From Sphingobacterium kitahiroshimense (GTDB lineage Bacteria; Bacteroidota; Bacteroidia; Sphingobacteriales; Sphingobacteriaceae): 64,000 nucleotides of DNA. The stretch is from the NCBI RefSeq assembly GCF_025961315.1, contig NZ_JAOQNK010000001.1, positions 5,828,001 to 5,892,000 on the forward strand. Reading direction: 5' to 3'. The translations under genes were made by a program, and so were the position numbers. A model generated the notes under the pieces. That model was not told the origin of the DNA. It was given only the letters and a program-made list of their open reading frames with translations, and did not search any database. Of the stretch, positions 61,154 through 64,000 are shown piece after piece (the stretch's first letter is position 1; each line of letters begins with the position of its first letter).

Positions 61154-62056
61154 CTAGGCATTTCTAATGGTTAAATTTCCAAAAAGACAAGTACCTGTGA
61201 TATATAATTTTTTAGCTGGATCTCTTGTTAGACCTACATTGAAACGTCGGTCATCAACATCACCGAACACGGATGAAACATTAGAATAAACGGTCCAATT
61301 CGCAGGAACAATAATTTTAGCACTTCCGAACATTTGGAAAGCATCAATTACGGCTATGTCGGTTATATCCGCCTGTGTCAGATCAATGGATACGCTACCG
61401 AACATACAAGCTATGTTACCACCTCTAAAATTTTTAGATAGAATAAATTTTTTGAGGCTTGCAAAGATGGAATTGACATTTAAAACATCTTCAAAGCTAT
61501 TTTCTGTCTGTGCATAATATGGAGTGGCAAAGGCCTGCTCATTAGGCAGACCTTGATTGCTATTTGTATTGCTGTTGGCGTTTCCGCTTGTCTCGTCATT
61601 TTCAGCTACTGTTTGTTGATCATTTTCAGTTGCCGGATCGATAACACGCTTATCCCAGTCAAAGTCTACGGGAGGCTTTGGAGGACCACTCGGGTTGATA
61701 GGCATGGGAGGCATAGGAGGTAAACCTTTTTTTCTTCCCATGATAAAATATGCTCCTAATCCAATAATCAAGATCGGGAATATAATTCCTCCAAAATCGG
61801 TGTGCATGATTCTTCTAGCTAGAAATGCTAGACCAACCGCAATTAAGATGATAGAAGATTTTTTTTGAAAATTAGAATTGACACCTATTACAAGACCGAT
61901 AATAATCAAAATCATATACCAGCCAAATATCCATGAAGGGAAGAAGAAGTCTAAATCTAAATTTTTTAATAGTAATAGAATACCGATGAGTATGATGATA
62001 CCACCTATGATATTTTTACTGTTGTTGCTTTTTGGTACGAATGGCTCTTTTTCCAT
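61154..62056 (-). CDS. LiaF-like membrane protein (DUF5668 helices plus adhesin-like C-terminal domain)
   Basis: This 300-residue protein has four N-terminal helices (about 15-32, 39-58, 67-84, 88-106), a Pro/Asn-rich cytoplasmic linker (GLPPMPPMPINPSGPPKPP, then GNANSNTNSNQG) and a C-terminal beta-helical domain (FRGGNIACMFGSVSIDL, AFQMFGSAKIIVPANW, TGTCLFGNLTIRNA). That C-terminal domain matches LiaF/VraT 'cell wall-active antibiotic response' proteins, which restrain a partner kinase in Firmicutes. The kinase gene follows by 2 bases, so a similar role is inferred. Confidence 0.85.
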   Translation of the reverse strand: MEKEPFVPKSNNSKNIIGGIIILIGILLLLKNLDLDFFFPSWIFGWYMILIIIGLVIGVNSNFQKKSSIILIAVGLAFLARRIMHTDFGGIIFPILIIGLGAYFIMGRKKGLPPMPPMPINPSGPPKPPVDFDWDKRVIDPATENDQQTVAENDETSGNANSNTNSNQGLPNEQAFATPYYAQTENSFEDVLNVNSIFASLKKFILSKNFRGGNIACMFGSVSIDLTQADITDIAVIDAFQMFGSAKIIVPANWTVYSNVSSVFGDVDDRRFNVGLTRDPAKKLYITGTCLFGNLTIRNA

Positions 62057-62076
62057 GACTTTTAAAATTTATACTT

Positions 62077-62084
62077 CAAAGGTA
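62077..62084 (-). promoter_or_regulatory. candidate -7 box of the LiaF-LytS-LytTR operon
   Basis: The minus strand reads TACCTTTG, a perfect TAnnTTTG 20 bases before the ATG at 62056. Confidence 0.45.
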
Positions 62085-62340
62085 TAGTTGTTATATAACC
62101 CGAAGTAATTGAAATAGGTAATCGATCAATAATATTCGGTAAATGTAATAAAATCCTCGGTGAAAAAATATCGTTGAGGAGCGATAGGTGACATTTATCG
62201 GCTAAATATAAAAATCAAGTTCGTTAAAAGAGCTTATCATAGATTCAAAATTTATTTTTTTTGAATAATATTTGGAAGTTACATGCTAAATATTATATAT
62301 TTATCAAAGATTAAGATAACTTAAACTTAAATAATAACCA

Positions 62341-62670
62341 ATGGGAGATTTTGAAAACAAAGAGCGAGAAGAGGTTTTTTCAAAAAAAGTGAGAGCGGGT
62401 AAGCGTACCTATTTTTTTGATGTAAAGGCTACACGGTCTAACGATTACTACATTACCATCACTGAAAGCAAGAAACGTTTTGAAGACGGCCAGTTTATTA
62501 AACACAAAATATTCTTGTATAAAGAAGACTTTGAGAAATTTGCAGAGGGTTTGACAGATGTTGTTGAATACATTAAATCGAATCAGGAAGTTCTTGAAAA
62601 ACGCTACGAGCCTAATTTTGATGATCCAGCATATGTAAGTGAATCATCTAAAGATGATTTTTCTTTCTAA
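62341..62670 (+). CDS. Pur-alpha-like single-stranded nucleic-acid-binding protein (DUF3276)
   Basis: This 109-residue protein carries one PUR repeat: EVFSKKVRAGKRTYFFDVKATRSNDYYITITESKKR, followed by the helix LYKEDFEKFAEGLTDVVEYIKS and an acidic tail. Bacteroidota and spirochaete PUR proteins bind single-stranded DNA or RNA as dimers. The role in this organism is unknown. It is monocistronic, with a terminator reaching into the convergent pseudogene. Confidence 0.9.
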   Translation: MGDFENKEREEVFSKKVRAGKRTYFFDVKATRSNDYYITITESKKRFEDGQFIKHKIFLYKEDFEKFAEGLTDVVEYIKSNQEVLEKRYEPNFDDPAYVSESSKDDFSF

Positions 62671-62687
62671 GATTTTATAAATTATTT

Positions 62688-62717
62688 AAAGGCTGTAATA
62701 ATCTTACAGCCTTTTTT
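62688..62717. terminator. terminator after the PUR gene
   Basis: AAAGGCTGTAA (62688-62698) pairs with TTACAGCCTTT (62704-62714) around TAATC, with a T-run to 62717. It overlaps the ancestral stop of the convergent pseudogene. Confidence 0.85.
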
Positions 62718-63608
62718 ATTTTTTACTTAATATGAAGACCGTAGCGATAATGCAGAAAGTTCCTATCCAATCCTACAATGAAAAGGGAACATGAAGCTAA
62801 GATACGGCCAAAAATGTGGCAGAAAGAGGCTCAGCTGATGCTAACAGACTCGCTTTCTGTCCACCGATTAATTTTACGGAAGTCAGATAGAAGTAAAATG
62901 GAAAAACAGTTCCGAAAAGAATAATGAGTGCCGTAAATAAATAAGTTTTAGTATCCCAAACGCCCTGAATATCCCAAGGTGCTTTCATGAAACTGAAGGC
63001 AATACCACCACAAAGGAGAGACCAGCCAATCACTACAGAGGATTTGTGTTTTGATAGTAATGTTATCGGCATTAAAGTGTAGATCGCTAGTGCGACCGCA
63101 GAGGCTAAGCCAAAAAACAGCGCGGTATTGAATATGGCGAGGGTATTGATGTTACCATTTGTGACTAATAGAAAAGTTCCAATTATTGCCAGAATAATAG
63201 CAAATAATTCTAAAAGGCTGGGTAATCTTTTATGCTTAAACGCTAAATAGATGGCGATTATGATTGGACCAGCATATTGTAGCACAGTAGCGGTAGCGGC
63301 ATTCGAATGCTTAATGGCCGCAAAATAAGTATATTGTACAGCCAGCATACCAAAAATGCTAAAGGCAAGTAGTTGTAAACGGTCATTTTTAGTTTTCCAA
63401 ATTTTAAATATAGGCGCTCTTTCGCTAGTTTTTGCAAAGCTTAGTAAGCAGATGCCAGATAGTAACATACGAACTGTAATCAACCATTCAACATTTATTT
63501 CCCTTTTTTGAAATAGAAATTGTGCTAATGTCCCAGATACTCCCCATAGGATAGCCGCTGCAATTGCTAAAGAAAAGCCTTTATAAATCGTACTTTTTTT
63601 GTGGGCAT
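62716..63608 (-). pseudogene. EamA/RhaT family transporter, inactivated by a frameshift and two stop codons
   Basis: The translation shows a ten-helix DMT transporter, but with three lesions. (1) ATG 63608 starts MPTKK and runs into an A7 tract (63594-63600). One extra A would join it to the frame IYKGFSLAIAAAILWGVSGT, which is otherwise start-less. (2) TAG at 62797-62799 follows SATFLAVS, where the family has Trp. (3) A second TAG lies ten codons on, within LHVPFSL-stop-DWIG. After it the frame continues TFCIIATVFILSKK to a natural TAA (62716-62718). The repaired length is 297 codons, normal for the family. The ancestral role was small-metabolite export; the substrate is unknown. Confidence 0.85.
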
Positions 63609-63805
63609 AAAGGTAAATAGAAGTGAGCTATAAAATTAGAATAAATATAGATGTTGTTCGAATGAAGTCGGCTACGGGAGCGCTACATATTCATTATACT
63701 TAACATTTAAGTAGCAAGTTGATCGGTATGAGATACACTGCTTTCATACTTCTGGTATGAAAGAAGTTGCTGTATAGTAATAAGTTATGATGAAATATTG
63801 AATCT

Positions 63806-64000
63806 TTAATCAATAGGTTTGTTATCGTATTGTTGTATACGCTGAAAGTGATTATCTAAGTGCTGGCGCATCGCATTTCTGAAAACTTCAGGAGTTCCTA
63901 CCTTTAATATGTCCACCAAGCCACGGTGAGATATAAAATTCTTTGAATTTGACTTTTCAATCAGCATGCCACTCGAATGTACAAATTTAAAGACTGGTAA
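63806..64000 (-). CDS. GntR family regulator, FCD domain, C-terminal part only
   Basis: The last 64 residues of a minus-strand gene are visible, with a stop at 63806-63808. The segment HRGLVDILKVGTPEVFRNAMRQHLDNHFQRI matches the end of the FCD ligand-binding domain of FadR-type GntR regulators (typical HRxLxxAIxxGDxxxAxxAMRxHL). The DNA-binding domain lies outside the window. It is upstream of and co-directional with the transporter pseudogene, which it may once have controlled. Confidence 0.75.
   Translation of the reverse strand, partial: LPVFKFVHSSGMLIEKSNSKNFISHRGLVDILKVGTPEVFRNAMRQHLDNHFQRIQQYDNKPID

Overview
The window looks like chromosomal DNA of a Sphingobacterium-like member of the Bacteroidota. 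This is inferred from low GC, many start codons without a Shine-Dalgarno sequence, repeated promoter -7 boxes of the Bacteroidota type (TAnnTTTG, several with TTTG about 20 bases upstream), and family content: SusC/FhuA-type receptors with a carboxypeptidase-like N-terminal domain, HmuY lipoproteins, a Pur-alpha-like protein, LytS/LytTR regulators and an AcnB-type aconitase. No rRNA, tRNA, CRISPR array, insertion sequence or prophage was seen. Two genes run off the ends (a 7TM-HD phosphodiesterase on the left, a GntR/FCD regulator on the right).

Layout. 0-10 kb: 7TM-HD protein, rpe, two unrelated aconitases in tandem, a barrel protein whose promoter lies inside the aconitase terminator, and a metallo-beta-lactamase-fold hydrolase. 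10-24 kb: a serine hydrolase, a siderophore receptor, GAPDH with a His-rich thioredoxin-fold lipoprotein, an AI-2E family membrane protein, redox enzymes, NUDIX, pyrE, a Tat-exported superoxide dismutase, a broken helix-turn-helix gene and brnQ.

24-34 kb: a complete haem acquisition locus. The minus-strand operon encodes the TonB receptor, a HmuY lipoprotein, haem oxygenase and a two-repeat lipoprotein. The plus-strand operon encodes HmuT, HmuU and a single 609-residue protein that joins the HmuV ATPase to a full HmuS haem-degrading domain. An AraC regulator closes the locus. The three promoters, and that of the siderophore receptor at 11.6 kb, share a 23-bp palindromic Fur-like operator.

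34-39.3 kb: a tightly packed operon of SAM decarboxylase, a zinc-ribbon DUF4178 membrane protein, DUF350, a 7-TM aminopropyltransferase and a Tat-signal, lipobox-bearing flavin amine oxidase. It is probably a membrane or envelope polyamine pathway, and it is the best candidate in the window for a poorly described system. It is followed by a PaaE-like reductase and by a roughly 270-bp non-coding element built from exact 22-, 11- and 10-bp periodic repeats.

41-47.5 kb: acetoacetate and leucine catabolism (acetoacetyl-CoA synthetase, acyl-CoA carboxylase beta subunit, acyl-CoA dehydrogenase, HMG-CoA lyase, enoyl-CoA hydratase). 47.5-57.7 kb: housekeeping and accessory genes (peptidase-like hydrolase, DbpA-type helicase, asnA, an iron-sulfur assembly pair, AraC regulator, MscS, 2-hydroxyacid dehydrogenase). 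57.9-62.1 kb: a LiaF-like membrane protein with a LytS kinase and a LytTR regulator, plus a serine hydrolase. 62.3-64 kb: a Pur-alpha-like protein, a decaying EamA transporter pseudogene with three lesions, and the partial GntR regulator.
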